A stretch of DNA of 64,000 bases from Effrenium voratum (taxonomy: Eukaryota; Sar; Dinophyceae; Suessiales; Symbiodiniaceae), in assembly GCA_963377175.1 (NCBI GenBank), contig CAUJNA010001735.1:402501-466500 (forward strand), given 5' to 3'. Below the pieces are notes generated by a model. That model was given only the letters and a program-made list of their open reading frames with translations, had not been told where the DNA came from and made no database searches. Made by a program: the position numbers and the translations under genes. Of this stretch, positions 51,756 through 64,000 are shown one piece after another. Positions within the stretch are counted from its first letter, which is position 1; every line of letters starts with the position of its first letter.

Positions 51756-54700
51756 ATGAAACTCGCCATGCGTCCAGACCCACCGACGGAGCTGGTCCCG
51801 ACGAGTCCCCAGCCGCCGCCGAGTCCGCCGAGTCCGCCAGAGCCGCAGCCGCAGCCCGTGGAGGTGAAAGAGCCCAAGGCGCTGAGCGTCACGAAACGAA
51901 GAGAGGCAATGGAAGTTTACCTTCAGCAATGACTTATCTTCCCCTGTTGGTTTCACAGGACATCTCTCACTGGACTTGGTGTTTGGGGGGCTGAATCTAG
52001 GTCCCCCAGCTAGGTGCCAAGTTTTACTGTTTCTTTTTTGGGGGAGGGTTCCCCTGCTACAATAAACTACATAAAAAAGAAAAGAAAACAAAGTACCCTT
52101 CTTCTCACCTCTCTAATGGAGGCCTAGGAGGGGTGCTGGGATCTCTTTTGACATGTTGTTTAATTACGCATCAGTATAGTATATTCTATGGATATGTGTA
52201 TATATATACACATACACATATTTTTTACATACACATGCGTATACTATATATATACATAGTCAAGCACTGAAACCAATCGGCCCAGCATCTAACTTTAAGT
52301 TGGCGGCAAGTCTGAGGCGGCTTTCTTGGTTTAGAGTTTTGGATAGTAACCCAAAGGTCACAGGAAGGACATGTTGCTAAGGGGTCATTCAGACAAGCTG
52401 AGTCTCGGAGGCTCAGTTTGGTGTGCGTTTTGATTTTCACGGACGCCAACAATAACGTCTTAACCGATTGGAGAGTTTATCAGGGTTCCCTATATTTCCC
52501 TTTTTGGTGGTTTTAAACGCAAGCACTTCGCAACAAGGCAGGTTGCCCTGTCATCATTGGGGACCTGCCCACTTTGGTTGCAGACATTCGCATGATTTCC
52601 ATCCCTTTGCAAGAAGGGGATACCGTCGAGTCACAGTGGACAAGGCGGAGGTTTCACAAAGAGCGCCTTCGGGCGCCGCGCTAAGGAGAACGGACTCGGG
52701 CTGCACTCACACGTGGGGTGCAGTCCGAAGAAAGAGACGGGTGGTTTTAAACATCACCTTTTGGGCCCATGAAAGGTGAGTGTCCCCTGGTGGGGGTGAT
52801 GTTTTAAGGGGAAATATAGGGAGCCCTGTTTATGCTGATCAGCTGGCCACGCAAAGCGAGCTGCTGGTTCCCTTCTCTGGCAACAATGTTTAGTCAAGCT
52901 GGAGGCTCTTGAGATGTCGGACAGCGGCGTTAGTTGAATTGTGTGGTACATATGGCTGTGGGTCAACATCAATGGTACCATTTTGGGGTAGGTGCACCAC
53001 CCGTTTTGTCCATTTTAGTGGGGATTGGGATGTTCACTGGGGTGTACGGGGTTTTGACCCATAGCCATATGTGAAGCGACAGGCGGTTTTGGGAAAGTCA
53101 ACACAATATCAATCGGACGGCTCTTTTTGGGCCACCTCCGAGGTGTATGACTTTGACACAAGGGGCGCGCAGGTGCGAGTGATGAAAGTTGATTAGGGGG
53201 TCCCTCGGGGCCATTTCAAACCATCCGGTTTGGTGAGTTGGTGTTCAAAGGAGCAGGTCAAGGGACAGTGCCAGCCATGAATGGCTTCTTATTTTTTTTC
53301 ATGGCTCCGGGTAGTTGTGATACCGGGTTTCGATTGTGACTCAAAAGGGATATACAGAGAACGCACCCTGCCGTCCACTCCATGAGGCTGGCTTCCTGTT
53401 TTTCCTCAATTTTCATGATTTCGTTTGAGGAGCGGAACACAAGGTAGACCCCGTGATTGTCCCTTAGCCGAACGTAGAACCAGCAACTGGCAACTCCACA
53501 ACTTGACACCTCGGCAAAGCAGGTGACAGTGGTGCCGAAATCCGGGGCGCTTTTCACGGCAAAGGACATCGTGCCTCGGAGAAGAACGGGAGATGCGCAG
53601 CCTTTTTTTCCCTTTCGTGAAGGTGAAGCTCATTTGGACTCTCTGCCTGAGTTCATGTACCCTAAGCTTTCTCGGTTTGGAGCTTTACTTCCATTTGGGC
53701 AAGGATATGTTTTATTTTCCCCTGTTGGTTTTAAAGGGAATCTATCACTATTGGAACTGTTGTATTTTTTCCAGGGGACCTAGGCAAATGGAGGCTTAGT
53801 AGGTGATATGTTCCTTGGGGTTACTTGCTAAGTGGTGTGCCCACCCAAATAGGGAAATCTGTGGTTTGTCCCCAATGTGAAGGGAACTGGTTTTTCCCCG
53901 TTGGATTCCTTTTCAGCCAGCCAACCAAGGAAATGCCCACCATCCCCACGCCTCCCAACAAACATGGAACCTGACTGGGACCCGGGTCGGTTTGGACAGT
54001 TTTCCTCGTGAAAGGACCATTTCTCTGGTGGGTTAGGTTCCATGTTAGATGTTGGTGGGAGGGGGTGGGAGGGATCCCCTACTCCAAACACCGTTGCCGG
54101 CTTTTCCAAGGCAAAACACACTGTCGGGGGGTTTACGTGTCCAAGAGAGTTGCGCGCGCTTTGTTTGGGCCGATTTCAACGAGAAACCAACCAGGACACC
54201 AACCATTGGGGAGGGGGATTCTAGCCGACAATTTACAGTAAGGAACCCATCAGCCATGGTACACATGAACCCCAAGTGAATGATTGCCCACCCAAGGGTC
54301 ACAGCTCGAAATCACTCACCCGGGTCCGATTCGACTATTTTGGGGTTTCTTAGAGTTGGCACTGTTTTTGAGGGACCGAAGGAGGAATTGATCGCTCTGG
54401 ATTCTGCATTGGAGGGTCCTGAAGTGGGGTTTGACAACAGGAGGGGTGAGCCACAACTGGAGAGTCTAAGGTTTTTTTTCCCTCAAGACTTGGTTCCCAA
54501 GCCTCCGGGTCCAAGGTTCTTTACGTCTTTGGTTTTGTTGACCCCGGATTAATAAACCAACCTGTCTTTTAATCTGGAGGTTTTAGTGTGGATTTTTATC
54601 ACTTGAGGGGAACACCCCCATGCATATTAATAAACAGGGGTCTCTTAATCCGGAGTCAACATTAGTTGGTTTAGTGCGAAAGGGTTTCCAAAGTGAACGG

Positions 54701-56763
54701 AGTTTTCACCCTTTCGCGGGGGATCAGCTAAGCGGAGCCCGGTTTCGGCCCAACTCTTTGGGGCAAATCAAAACGAGCTCGCCAGCGTAGGGATGACACA
54801 AGCGAGCTGTGGAGGTGCCGGGGATTCCGCGTTCCATGTTTGTGAGTTCCAATTTGGTTGGTCTGGATATTTTCCGGGATTCTATGCCCTTCGAGTCAGA
54901 CTAAAAGTTGACTCAGGACCATAGGTGACCTTTGGATGGGTTGGTGTGCTTGGAACTAGATGGGGTCCACTGGTTTTGCTTTGATGCCATTCACTTGTTT
55001 TCCAAAAGCTCACGGTTGTGCTTTATCCCCTCATCAGCCTAGAAACACTTCCATGGATTTGTTGCCTGTCTCGGTCACCTGTGCTGAGGACAGCATCATG
55101 GACGTCCTCAGCGAGCCGGAGCCAAAGGAGGCGAAACCGGCGAAGCCCCTGCGGCCGACTCCTGGGCCACTTGGAAAGTTCCGAGGGCGCGGGGGCTCAT
55201 TTGGTTGCTTCGTTGAACTTCTGGGATACATGCCGACTCTAAGCTGGCCGTTTTTAAGCAGAACTGGCGATGAGATGAACGTTAGGGCTAAGGCGTTTAA
55301 CTGCAGGCTCATCAATACCACAAAGGGTGTTGGTTCATTTTGGCGTTGACTCCAAGCGGCGACTTTAGGGGGGGTGTTCCGGGGTCAGTTCCCCATTTCA
55401 TTTCCTGGTTGAGTCCAAACGCGGCGACTTTAGGAGTAGGCGGGGTTCCCTCCTTTCAACCGCTTTTGCTAGGCAAGTTGTGTGTCCCTTTGAAAACTGC
55501 CGAAAAAGGTGCCAAAGCGTTTCCCAAATGCATGGAGATCCAGTCTGAGAAGTTTGTTGGTTGCAAGTTGTGTCCCTTTTAAAATCAACTACCGAGAAAG
55601 GTGCCCCCAAAACAATGCCATGGAAATCCACTAGAGGTCTCAGAGGTGGCCCTTATTACAGGGGGTCCCATTTTTCCCCGTGCCTTTTCGGCCTCCAAAG
55701 TGGCTAAATGCGATCCAAGACAGCTTTCTCTTGCGCATGGACTCTGCCCCCTTAGAAGATTAGGAACTGGGATTGGTCAACCCTCCATTTGGAACAGCCT
55801 GGATTTTCAATTTTGGGTGTTCTTAACCCTCTGGAACTTGAATTTCGACGTTTGAATGTGGGAATTCAGTGAACACTGCATTTCGTGTCGCATCCTGGCT
55901 ATCGCTGCTGCTGCTGGACAGCTGTTGTGTATATATATATACATACATCATGTGACTCATTTGCCCAGTTTGAAAGCCAAACCTTGGACCTCTGTATGTC
56001 CAACAAAAAATGGGGCAAGATTCGTCACCACCAGGGGACTGCAGGTTGTGTCCTTGTTTCTATACACTCGGGCAAATCGTTTTGGGGATCTCTTTTTGCC
56101 CCACACCCATCGTCACCTTACGTCACCTTTGCCCCCTTGCCCGGTTCGCCTGGCGCTTTGTGGGTTGGTTTTCAGCCCCCAGACCTAGACTCAGACCTCC
56201 GACGGAGGGCCCAGAGGAAGGAAGTGTTCCTTGCCATTGGGAGCGGTGCTTTCGGTCGATCTGGAGCAGCCTGGAGCGCCACAAGTCCAGTGGACGAAGC
56301 TTGAGCCAATCTGCTCTTTTGGAGGGGAGGCTGGTGTCTCATAGCAGTGCCCTGCTTTTCCCTTTCTTTGGCTACCAAAGAGGAGTCTAAGAACGGACTA
56401 TAGTGAGAGCTGTAGAAACCATTAACACCATTTGAATCCAATCACTGGGCTTGGTCACTGCCCATTTGGTTTTAACGACCGCGAGCTAAGACAGCGACGA
56501 CCGGGGCAACCGCTTTTGTTTCAGGATACCATCAAACTAAGTCGGTGTTGAAGTAAAACCCAAGGGACAATCGTTTCAAGTCGGTTTTCAGATGCAGAAA
56601 ACCCAAAGGAAACCCCCGCCATTTGGGCGGTTCAAAAAAGAGACGGAGACGCCGAGCTGCTGATTTGGAAGGCAATGCGGTCAGAACTTCGAGGATATCT
56701 CCCAGGAGTTCTACAGCCGTCATCGCATGGAGGTGCCCAAAAGGCCGGGCCAAAGCCTGTCAG
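51756..56763 (+). CDS. Unidentified gene with proline-rich N-terminus
   Basis: Proposed exons: 51756-51905 (MKLAMRPDPPTELVPTSPQP, then a Pro-rich run and KALSVTKRRE; GC donor), 53143-53172 (VYDFDTRGAQ; GT donor), 53523-53594 (VTVVPKSGALFTAKDIVPRR then RTGD; GC donor), 55089 to about 55187 (DSIMDVLSEPEPKEAKPAKP then LRPTPGPLGKFRG), perhaps 56209-56300 (KCSLPLGAVLSVDLEQPGAP then QVQWTKLE), and 56685-56763 (NFEDISQEFYSRHRMEVPKR then PGQSLS; GT donor). The first three joints are all phase 0. The protein looks largely disordered with acidic and basic patches. Later exons and the stop are unsettled, and frames at 57830-58030 and 58384-58530 may belong to it. No family is recognised. Confidence 0.5.
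51997..52127. mobile_element. Family B element
   Basis: CTAGGTCCCCCAG to CTAATGGAGGCCTAG, in the first intron of the proline-rich protein gene. Confidence 0.85.
52950..53070. mobile_element. Family C element flanked by TA
   Basis: TGGCTGTGGGTCAA to TTTTGACCCATAGCCA, again inside CATATGG...CCATATG. Confidence 0.88.
53717..53792 (+). mobile_element. Family K short repeat
   Basis: TTTTCCCCTGTTGGTTTTAAAGGGAATCTATC is the shared head, and CCAGGGGACCTAGGCAAATGGA the tail. Relatives lie at 3158-3242, 4418-4486, 8430-8517, 21598-21678 and 22432-22500. Confidence 0.75.
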
Positions 56764-57246
56764 GTGGTGTTTTTTGGCTTCGTCTTTTTTGTGTGGGGAA
56801 AGCCCCGTTTTGGTTGGTTTCAAAGAGAACCCAACGAGAAAAACACACATTTCTTTGGTGTTTTCTTTTGAGGGAAACTGTTGTTGGTTAGTTTTAAAGG
56901 GACAGCAGAGGACAATCCACCTTTGTTTTTTGGGTGTGGGTGGGGGGTCCCTTTGCTATCCCTTGCCACATTTGTTCTTCTTTCTCCTTCTTTTCATGGG
57001 GTGCCTGAACTCTGAAGTCATATCAAACGCATTCAATCAGTGCAGGACTGATTCAATCGATTTAAGTCCTGATGTTGCGCTTCATGAGTTCCGAACAAGG
57101 GACCCGCCCAAAAGCTTTGAGCACTTCACTCTAACGTGCAACGCTCGTTGCTGAGCCTCGCTTGCAAGCCGACTGAAGTTGGAGTCCTCTCTCCAAGATG
57201 AGTGACACACGGGTATGAGCCAAAATAGGAGCCAGCAAAATGTCTG

Positions 57247-57343
57247 ACTTCCTGAGTTCATGGACTTGACACTGTTTTGGGAAGACCATTTTAGTAGAAA
57301 GCAAGTTTGGACTTTGTTTCGGCCATCCACTCAGGAAGTGAGA
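57247..57343. mobile_element. Family I inverted-repeat element
   Basis: CTTCCTGAGTTCATGGAC to CATCCACTCAGGAAGTG. Relatives lie at 20469-20568 and 25726-25850. Both are in UAP56 introns. Confidence 0.8.
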
Positions 57344-57864
57344 AATGTGGTTTTCCATGTGGTTTCCCTTTGAACCAACCTTGAAAGGGTACCAGCTACC
57401 CTCAAACACGCCTTGGAGTGGCGAGCAACTCTTTATAGCAAGCGTCAGGTAAACTATGGAACCCAACCTGTGCAAAGCGAGTGTTAACCGGAATCACTTC
57501 CATGCTGGGGGCCAGACGATATCTATCAATAGGGTAATTAGGGGTCAGCTGGGCTCCCCCAGAAGCAAATGTACTCATCCCTTGCAGCTTTGTGAATAGG
57601 GTGTAGTACAAGCTTGGAAGGGGAAAAGCTCTTTGTGTTTGTTTGGTTATGGTGTTTTCCCAAATACGACTGGGGTCGGGTTTGGCAATTGGCAGATTCT
57701 AAAAGTAGTATTGGGGACCTGGCAGAGTGGGAAGCACGATATTCATTAATAGGGTGCATGTATCAATAGGGGAAAGGGATCATCCATGAACGGGTCTTTT
57801 GGCATAGGCTCAGCAGTGATTTAGGCATGGGCAGCTGGCCCATGCCTCCTCCCTCGACATTCTT

Positions 57865-58029
57865 CAGAGGCAATGTCGTGGTATCCATGGTCGCTTTCCA
57901 CGCTGCGGTCAGGAAAGCAGATGAGAAAGTCGACACTGACTTTGATGTTCCAGATCGCAGCGCCTTGAGAGACGTCGATGCAAGAAGTGGTTCGATGAGG
58001 ACAACTGACCCCTCCAAGTGGTTCTTTGA
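57865..58029 (+). CDS. Possible exon
   Basis: GAG|GCAATG opens a frame reading NVVVSMVAFHAAVRKADEKV then DTDFDVPDRSALRDVDARSG and ending near SKWFFE. It is protein-like (alternating charges), follows the gene at 51.8 kb on the same strand and could be one of its 3' exons. Confidence 0.35.
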
Positions 58030-58251
58030 GGTGAGACACATTGTAGATAATGTTAGATCCTATCTAGATCTTCCCCAATTTAGGGCCCTTCTGTGGGGGT
58101 GGCTGGTGTTTGCGTGTGTACGAGTACAGCGCAGCCGGGGCGCAAGCAGCAAGGAGACAAACAAGCTCATTGACTCTGACATACTTGGCGTTTTGTCCAG
58201 GCAACTGTCTCTGGGATTTCGCCAGCCTCTTGCATCGCTGTAAAGGCAGCT

Positions 58252-58362
58252 CGCTGGTTCCCAGCCAGCCCCCTTGGTTAGCTTTTTGGTGTTTAGTGGT
58301 TGGGTTTCCGAATGGAACCCTCCCAAAGTTAAACTTTTAGCAGGGGATCTGAGGATAGGTAG
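58252..58362 (+). mobile_element. Family E element
   Basis: TTCCCAGCCAGCCCCC...TTTTTGGTGTTTAGTGG to TTTTAGCAGGGGATCTGAGG. Confidence 0.78.
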
Positions 58363-58383
58363 GGTTCCCCTACTTTTGGCCAC

Positions 58384-58530
58384 CTGACCTGGGCCTCGAG
58401 CGACCAAGGAGATCAGATTCGAGCCATTGACTCCTGGCTGGAGGAAGATACCGGCCGGGAAGACGTCAAAGGCCGGGCCTGGCTACCCTGCAACGGAGGG
58501 AACCTCCAAGAAGTTAGGGGCATCTGCCTT
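58384..58530 (+). CDS. Possible exon
   Basis: The frame TWASSDQGDQIRAIDSWLEE, DTGREDVKGRAWLPCNGG and on is open for about 50 codons without an ATG. The RAIDSWLEEDTGREDVKG part looks coding. It follows a family E element. Gene membership is unknown. Confidence 0.3.
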
Positions 58531-58879
58531 TGACATGGAACCCCCAAAGCCACTTGGGCTTATACAATAATTTGGCGAGGGGGGCGGACGAATGAGAGCC
58601 TGGCACACATGTTACACAAGTTTGAAAGAGCTCACCGATTCGAGGTACGAGCGAAACCCCATGGTGAGGGACAGTATTACTTGGGGATTCGGTACTTTCG
58701 GTCTTAAGTTTGCCCACGTAAGTTGGCTGCAATTTGGTTGGATCTTTAGCCTCAATTCCTTTGGGAAATGTGCTGCGTGTGTGTGTGATGGGTGTGGTGC
58801 GTTTGTGTGTACGTATGTGTGTTGGTTGTTGTGCGAGTTGTGTGTTGCTTGCTGTGTGGTCCAGTGTGTGTGTGTGTGT

Positions 58880-59205
58880 GTACTTTGCGACTTGGGTGTT
58901 CGGCGAATGGGCTCCGCGAGGCCAAGGGATGTGGTCAAAAACCAAGCGGGAAGTCCTTCTGCGAGGTTTGCCCGTCACCCGAAGCAGTAATCTGCCACTT
59001 GACGCCATGACTGAACTGAGGAATGTGTCTGTACCTGCTTTCTCTGTAGGAGAACCAGCCACCAACTTCTCCCACAGACACCGGCTTCAATCAAGTTGCC
59101 CGGTTAAGCTTGTTCGTAGGCCTTTGCCCTCCGATTTGGGATCTCATACACCATTTTACGTTTTTGGTTCCGCCACATTTGGTTTCAGCAGCCACAATTA
59201 GTTTG
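58880..59205 (+). CDS. Possible coding stretch, frame undecided
   Basis: Two + strand frames are open and protein-like. One reads WVFGEWAPRGQGMWSKTKRE then VLLRGLPVTRSSNLPLDAMT. The other reads EAKGCGQKPSGKSFCEVCPS then PEAVICHLTP. At most one can be real at each place. A GT-rich tract (58780-58885) precedes them. Confidence 0.25.
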
Positions 59206-59215
59206 AAAAATCGCA

Positions 59216-59414
<199 letters not shown>

Positions 59415-59639
59415 CAAACAAATTAATAAACCAACCCACCAAGAAAACAGTATTGGGAGTGCATGTTTGGATTGGCTGGAGTTCGTCCCGCAAAAGAGCT
59501 TTAAATGGGGGGAGGTGTTTGCATGCCTCAAAGTTTGGAATGTGTCGATGTGTGTGTATCTGTCCAAGGGAATGTAGCCGTACATGAAACCCATGGCTGA
59601 AATCTGGGCAGCCCGCTTTCAAAGGGATCGCAATGACCA

Positions 59640-59960
59640 TTGGTTGATATATACATTTGGATATACACATGGGAATACCATCGTCATTTCATAGTTTTTT
59701 ACATGGCAATGATTTTTCATGGGGAACCACTGAAAAGTGGTTGGTGGGCATAAATCTCCAACTAAATGATGTCCACCAGAGGGTTCGGGACCCATTTAAT
59801 TTCAATCCTGCATTGAATCTAATTATAATGCAGTCAAAACGCAGGCCAATGACAAACATGAGGGACAAACCAGGAGGTATGCATATATATATATACATAC
59901 GCGCATATACGTAAATATCATATAATATATACCTATATGTCAAAATTTATGATGCTATAA
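59640..59960. other. AT-rich spacer
   Basis: TA-rich tracts at 59645-59670 and 59880-59945. No exon or introner recognised. It precedes the next gene. Confidence 0.5.
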
Positions 59961-59999
59961 TGCTATATTGTCAGCCGTTGATTCCAAGCGTTCTCCCAG

Positions 60000-62900
60000 C
60001 CGGTGCCCGCGCCAGGCGTGACGGCCCGGCCGCGGCAAAGCGCCGCGCGGGCCCCGGCGACGCTGCAGGAGGCCATGGCCCGCGGCGCCGGCGACGGCGA
60101 TGACTCCGCGGCGGAGGCGGAGCTCTTCAGCAAGCTGGAGGCCTGTGCTTGGGCCGGGGTCCGGTTCCTGAAAAACCTGTCCGGTTCCACAAGAACGCTG
60201 AGAACCTGGCTGAGATGCGTCTGGGCCATTGGGGCCCGGTCCTACAAGAACAGAATGGTTATGGTACAGCCTGTAGGTTTGTCTTTCCGGGTCCGTTGGT
60301 TCCACGAGAACCTGGGATATGATTTGCCACGCTTTTTGGGCGAGCTCACCGATTGGGGGGAGGGGCGGGGGGGGAATGTCATTTATTGGACATATTGTAA
60401 AATTTGCAGATATGATTGTTGTGGTGCGGCCTGTATGTTTCTCACAACAGGGTTGTGGGATCAAGGGGTGTATCCCCACTTCTGTGATACAACGGAATCC
60501 CCTCTTTATAAAGGGGGTTAGTCTTTGGGTTTTGTCAGCGAGGTGCCAACTTTGACCAACTTTTTTGGTTGGGAGGGTTCCACTAAAATAGCTCACAGAA
60601 AAAAGTTGGTGCCCTTATTCTGACCTCTCAAATCTGGAGGACCTAGACAAGAACTTGGCTGAGATGCGTCTGGGCCATTGGGGTCCGGTCCTACAAAAAC
60701 AGAATAGTTCTGCTACAGCCTGTAGGTTTTTCTTTAGGGTCTGGTGGTTCCACTAAGAACCTGGGATATGATCTGCCATATTTTTTTGGGCGAGCTCACC
60801 GATCCGGGGGGTAACAAAAATCCTTTCTTTGAGGATTCCTGATTTCAGGTGTTGGACATATTGTGAAACATGCAGATATGATTGTTGTGGTGCTGCCTGT
60901 ACCTTTCTCTTCATGACCATCTTAGTCTAAGAACCAAAGGTCAATGGGCGTTGAGTGTTTCTAATCCTTAGGGGGAGATTGGTTCCTTTGGGTTTCCCGT
61001 TACCACGACGCCAAAAGGCCATCCTTGGAGTTGATACTCTTTGCACCTAGGTTTAAAGGGACACACTATTTATGTGGTCCCAGAAACATGTTTGACATGC
61101 AGAAGTGTTGCTAGGATTTTCGTTCAGGTTCACAGCGGACCAGAGTCCACAACATATTTGTGGCTGCGACCTCCGGGAGGGATCCTTGGAACTGGGCATC
61201 CATTTCCAGGGGGGTTCTTTTTTCCACCTTTGGTGAGAACCTTGCCGACCCCCTTAAAAAGGAATCCTTCACTACGAGGGGGTCAAACAATTTTCCACAA
61301 AAGGTGGTAAAAAGCCCCCCCCCTGTCCATTTCTGTGTCGGGGTAGGGAAAGCAAAACACCCTCCATCTCAAGTTTGCCTTTTGGTCTGGCAGTGCAAAT
61401 TTGTCAAATTGCGGTGGGAGTCCTGAGATCTTCATGCAGCCCAACTTAAAGCACCTGTGTTTGGTTCCATCTTAGTCTGGGAGACGTTTTTGAATGCCAG
61501 GTTCGCAAGGTACATCTTTGCCTTTCAGGTGCCCAGACGCTCCCAATGAATCTAGGGCTCAAACAGCCAGGTTTGGAGACCGCAAACACCTCCGGGGTGT
61601 CTAATGGCTGGCAGGAGCCTCTGGGTGGGCCGACAAACCCGTCTTTCTCGGTGGCCCTGTGTTGCCTTTCTCTGACGCGAGCGAGGCGCTGAAGAGCCGT
61701 GAAACGGTGCCGCCGGCCGAGATCAAGGAGATGGGAAGACTTGAGTTAGATGTGGCTGGTGTGTCTTTTGTGGAGAAGAGTGGGTTGTTTCCGTCAGGTT
61801 TCCCGTCACAAAGTCCAAAAGGGTAGCCTCCAACAAAGGCACACCAACCGCCTTGTGAACAGCGGATGGCAAGCAATATTACTCCACCAGATTAGAATTC
61901 CAAGCTATTCAGAACAATCCACAGGGAGATGCGTGAACCACTCGACCTGGGGCTTCACCCGCATCCCCCACCAATTTGTTTGAGAAATATGCGGGTGTCA
62001 AAGCGAACTTATCATTTCTGGTCACGTTTTCGGTGACTCCTCACAGGCAAAGGTGTGTGTGTGTGTGTGTGTCTTGAAGAGAGGGTCCCGAAGCATCGAA
62101 CCGTTGTGTTCCTTTTGTTTTTCCTTGAACATAACCCAAAAGGATACCTTTGACAAAATAGCAACGCCCGAGTGATTGCGTATGTTCCCCTTTTGGCCAG
62201 TTCAGAAAAGTGTTCCACTTCACACTTCCAGGCTAAGATGTATTGCAGTGAGGCCAAAATAGGCCTTGGTACCCATCCCAGTAGAACATGGGAGTGCTCA
62301 AAAGGGCACGAACTGGGGGAGGGGTTGAGTTGAAATTCGACTTGAATTCACTGCGTGACGGCTGTTGTGATTTTTTTAGAGGGTACCGTACCCTTTTCAG
62401 GTTTGGTTTGAAGGCAAGCCAAAGGATGCCACCTAACTTGGGGGTGCCCTCTCCACAAAGACACCGGGCTGCTAGCCTCGGCTTCCTCCGGAGGATCCTA
62501 CGAATCAGAGAACACCTCTACATAGATCATTTCCTTGTCCCCCAGTAGTGGCCTTTCTCACCCCTTTTTTGGTTGGGAGGGTCTACTGAAATAGACGACG
62601 GAAAAAGTTGGTACCCTTATTCTAACCCCTCTACTGGAGGACCTAGTTTCCTTATCCTTATCCTTGGACCAAACTATTCGTGCAAAGCAGAAGCGGCCAA
62701 GTGGCTTGTTGTAGTTTAGTTCCGAATCACGTTTTGTGCCTTTTTCTGTACCCTACACCCTGGTCCTGCTTTTTGGGGGAAATCCTGGAGGGCACTCCTG
62801 AGGATTATCAAATGTTTTTTGGTTTGAACCCGTGCAGGGGCACTCATGAAAACCCCTGAGAGGAGTTGGTGAACCGTGCCAAGCCCTTGCTGCCCGGTAT

Positions 62901-63849
62901 GAACCTGGCCACTCGGCGAATTTTTCGGACAGTTTGGACCTCAAGTGCCCGGTACTGGTAGGGAGAAAAATGAGGGAGGGTCCTCAATCACATGGAACCT
63001 CACAGGAGGCCCTTGAGGAAATTGGACTCAAGTGCCCTCCCACTCGAATGTTAGTGGTAGGAAGGGTATTTCATCAGAAGTGCGCTCCTTGCTTGGCAGG
63101 GAGTCCCGCTTGGAGGGGGCAAATTCGAGTTCTGCAGGTCCACGCGTGACTGAACATGGAACGGTTCCACATATTAATATACAAGCAGTACACTAAATGC
63201 TTGTTTTTGTTTGCTGACATCCTAAGTGGTCCGTTCACCAAAGGTTCCGAGTTAACATTCATATGTGTCCCCTGCTTCAGGTGGATGGAACGTTGCCCCG
63301 CAACCACCAAACTGCCGATTCGGCTCCAAACCACCAATGGGAGGCAAGATGATCTACTTGGTTGGTGTCGAATCTGAGCACCCTTTTCGGTCCGGATTGA
63401 AAAGGGGACTGACATGCAAGCACCCTAGTCTTCACCAATTCAGGGTGACCTGGGGGACATACGTATATATATATATGTATATATACACATATATATACAC
63501 ACATGTATGGGGTTGCGTGAAAAAATCGGATCAGGTCACCTGACTAGATCCGCAGTGTTTTTCCTTGGTTTTGGGCTCGAGGAGCAGCTGGTGAGAGCGC
63601 TAGACCTCTTCTCCTCCAGCTATGAGGCCAAGCGCGTTCCAAGTCTCCGAGGGCTTGTGGCCCGGCCCATGAAAGCCCCACTTTTGGAGAGGCCTAGCAA
63701 GCGTTTTGGGAGGTCTCGGCTTGAGACCAACCCATTCTGCTTGGAGGCCAACCCATTCTGCTTGGAGACTGATTCCCATTTTGGGAGACCTGTCCCCCCC
63801 GCAGGATCACGACTTCTACCTCCACATCTTGGGGGAGCTACCGGTGCAG
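60000..63849 (+). CDS. Unidentified gene running towards the window edge
   Basis: Supported exons: 60000-60140 (acceptor TCCCAG; PVPAPGVTARPRQSAARAPA, then TLQEAMARGAGDGDDSAAEA and ELFSKLE; GC donor), 61686 to about 61742 (ALKSRETVPPAEIKEMGRL), 63582-63626 (EQLVRALDLFSSSYE; GC donor) and 63805-63849 (DHDFYLHILGELPVQ; GC donor). Joints between the first two and the last two are in phase 0. Exons between 61745 and 63582 are probably missing. The last two exons read as helices of an alpha-helical protein, and the first is disordered and GC-rich. If trans-splicing uses the acceptor at 59999, the start could be ATG 60074 (MARGAGDGDDSAAEAELFSK). No family is recognised, and the 3' part lies beyond the window. 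Confidence 0.55.
60199..60904 (+). repeat. Direct duplication of about 240 bp
   Basis: Copy 1 (60199-60433) and copy 2 (60651-60904) share GGCTGAGATGCGTCTGGGCC, GGTACAGCCTGTAGG-type text, GAACCTGGGATATGAT and GCAGATATGATTGTTGTGGT. The arms have small insertions, and a family B element lies between them. The DNA is in the intron of the last gene. It may be a further mobile family or an old duplicated exon. Confidence 0.7.
60537..60647. mobile_element. Family B element between duplicated segments
   Basis: The left end is decayed (GCGAGGTGCC) and the right end is intact (CTGGAGGACCTAG). It lies between the two copies of the 60.2/60.65-kb duplication. Confidence 0.8.
62536..62646. mobile_element. 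Family B element
   Basis: GTCCCCCAGTAGTGG to CTACTGGAGGACCTAG. Confidence 0.85.
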
Positions 63850-64000
63850 GCCATAATTCGGAGACCCAAAGCAAACGCCTTCCGTTCCCCCGTTTTTTAT
63901 ATATGTGTTTTTGCTTTTTGGGGATCCCATTTGTTTTACACAAACCAGGCAAACATTATAGTGTTTTGCTGGGGTCCCAATTCCAGCCAAGCCTATAATG

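Noticed and set aside
56302..56309. Spliced-leader tail match on the minus strand (TTGGCTCAAG reversed)
   Set aside because: No minus-strand gene is supported nearby, so it is taken as a chance match. It also warns that the + strand matches could be chance.

Overview
The window looks like dinoflagellate nuclear DNA, probably from the Suessiales (Symbiodiniaceae/Polarella type); the species is inference. The evidence is tiny exons in very long introns, introns that mostly start GC or GA instead of GT, acceptors that almost always read AG|G, all recognisable genes on the + strand, and introns packed with short inverted-repeat elements (introners). No bacterial-style gene, tRNA, rRNA or CRISPR was seen. 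Most long open frames are chance frames in intron or repeat DNA; the real genes were found by joining short exons by eye.

Layout. 1-1.4 kb: the 3' exons of an unidentified gene. 2.0-34.5 kb: a UAP56/DDX39-type DECD-box RNA helicase in at least 22 exons of 24-78 nt, about 1.2 kb of coding in 32 kb. Inside its third intron (5.46-9.90 kb), on the same strand, lies a complete five-exon gene for a 196-residue four-helix membrane protein. 34.6-37.2 kb: a probable small basic protein gene. 39.7-42.36 kb: a proline/serine-rich protein gene. 42.6-45.3 kb: a complete six-exon ornithine cyclodeaminase/mu-crystallin gene (342 aa). 45.8-46.3 kb: possible small gene. 48.1-51.6 kb: a 3.5-kb block of different character bounded by imperfect inverted repeats. 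51.8 to about 58.5 kb: a gene with a proline-rich N-terminus, unidentified. 60.0 kb to the window end: another unidentified gene that runs off the edge.

Repeats. At least a dozen families of about 100-140 bp elements fill the introns and spacers. Family A has imperfect 15-bp terminal inverted repeats and 4-bp target duplications, and where it interrupts coding sequence the duplicated target provides the intron's 5' splice site while the element's own end provides the AG. Families B, C and J are flanked by TA, like Tc1/mariner-type MITEs. Other repeats are a 1.2-kb GT-rich satellite in a UAP56 intron, a roughly 7-copy satellite inside an expanded introner, an AATC tetranucleotide array and tandem J elements.

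The genes form a head-to-tail series with short spacers (135 nt between the UAP56 stop and the next candidate ATG). Sequences resembling the 3' end of the dinoflagellate spliced leader precede the nested gene and the cyclodeaminase gene. This fits transcription of long units cut by trans-splicing, which could also explain a same-strand gene nested in an intron. Splice positions were chosen by eye to keep frame and homology and were not tested against transcripts.
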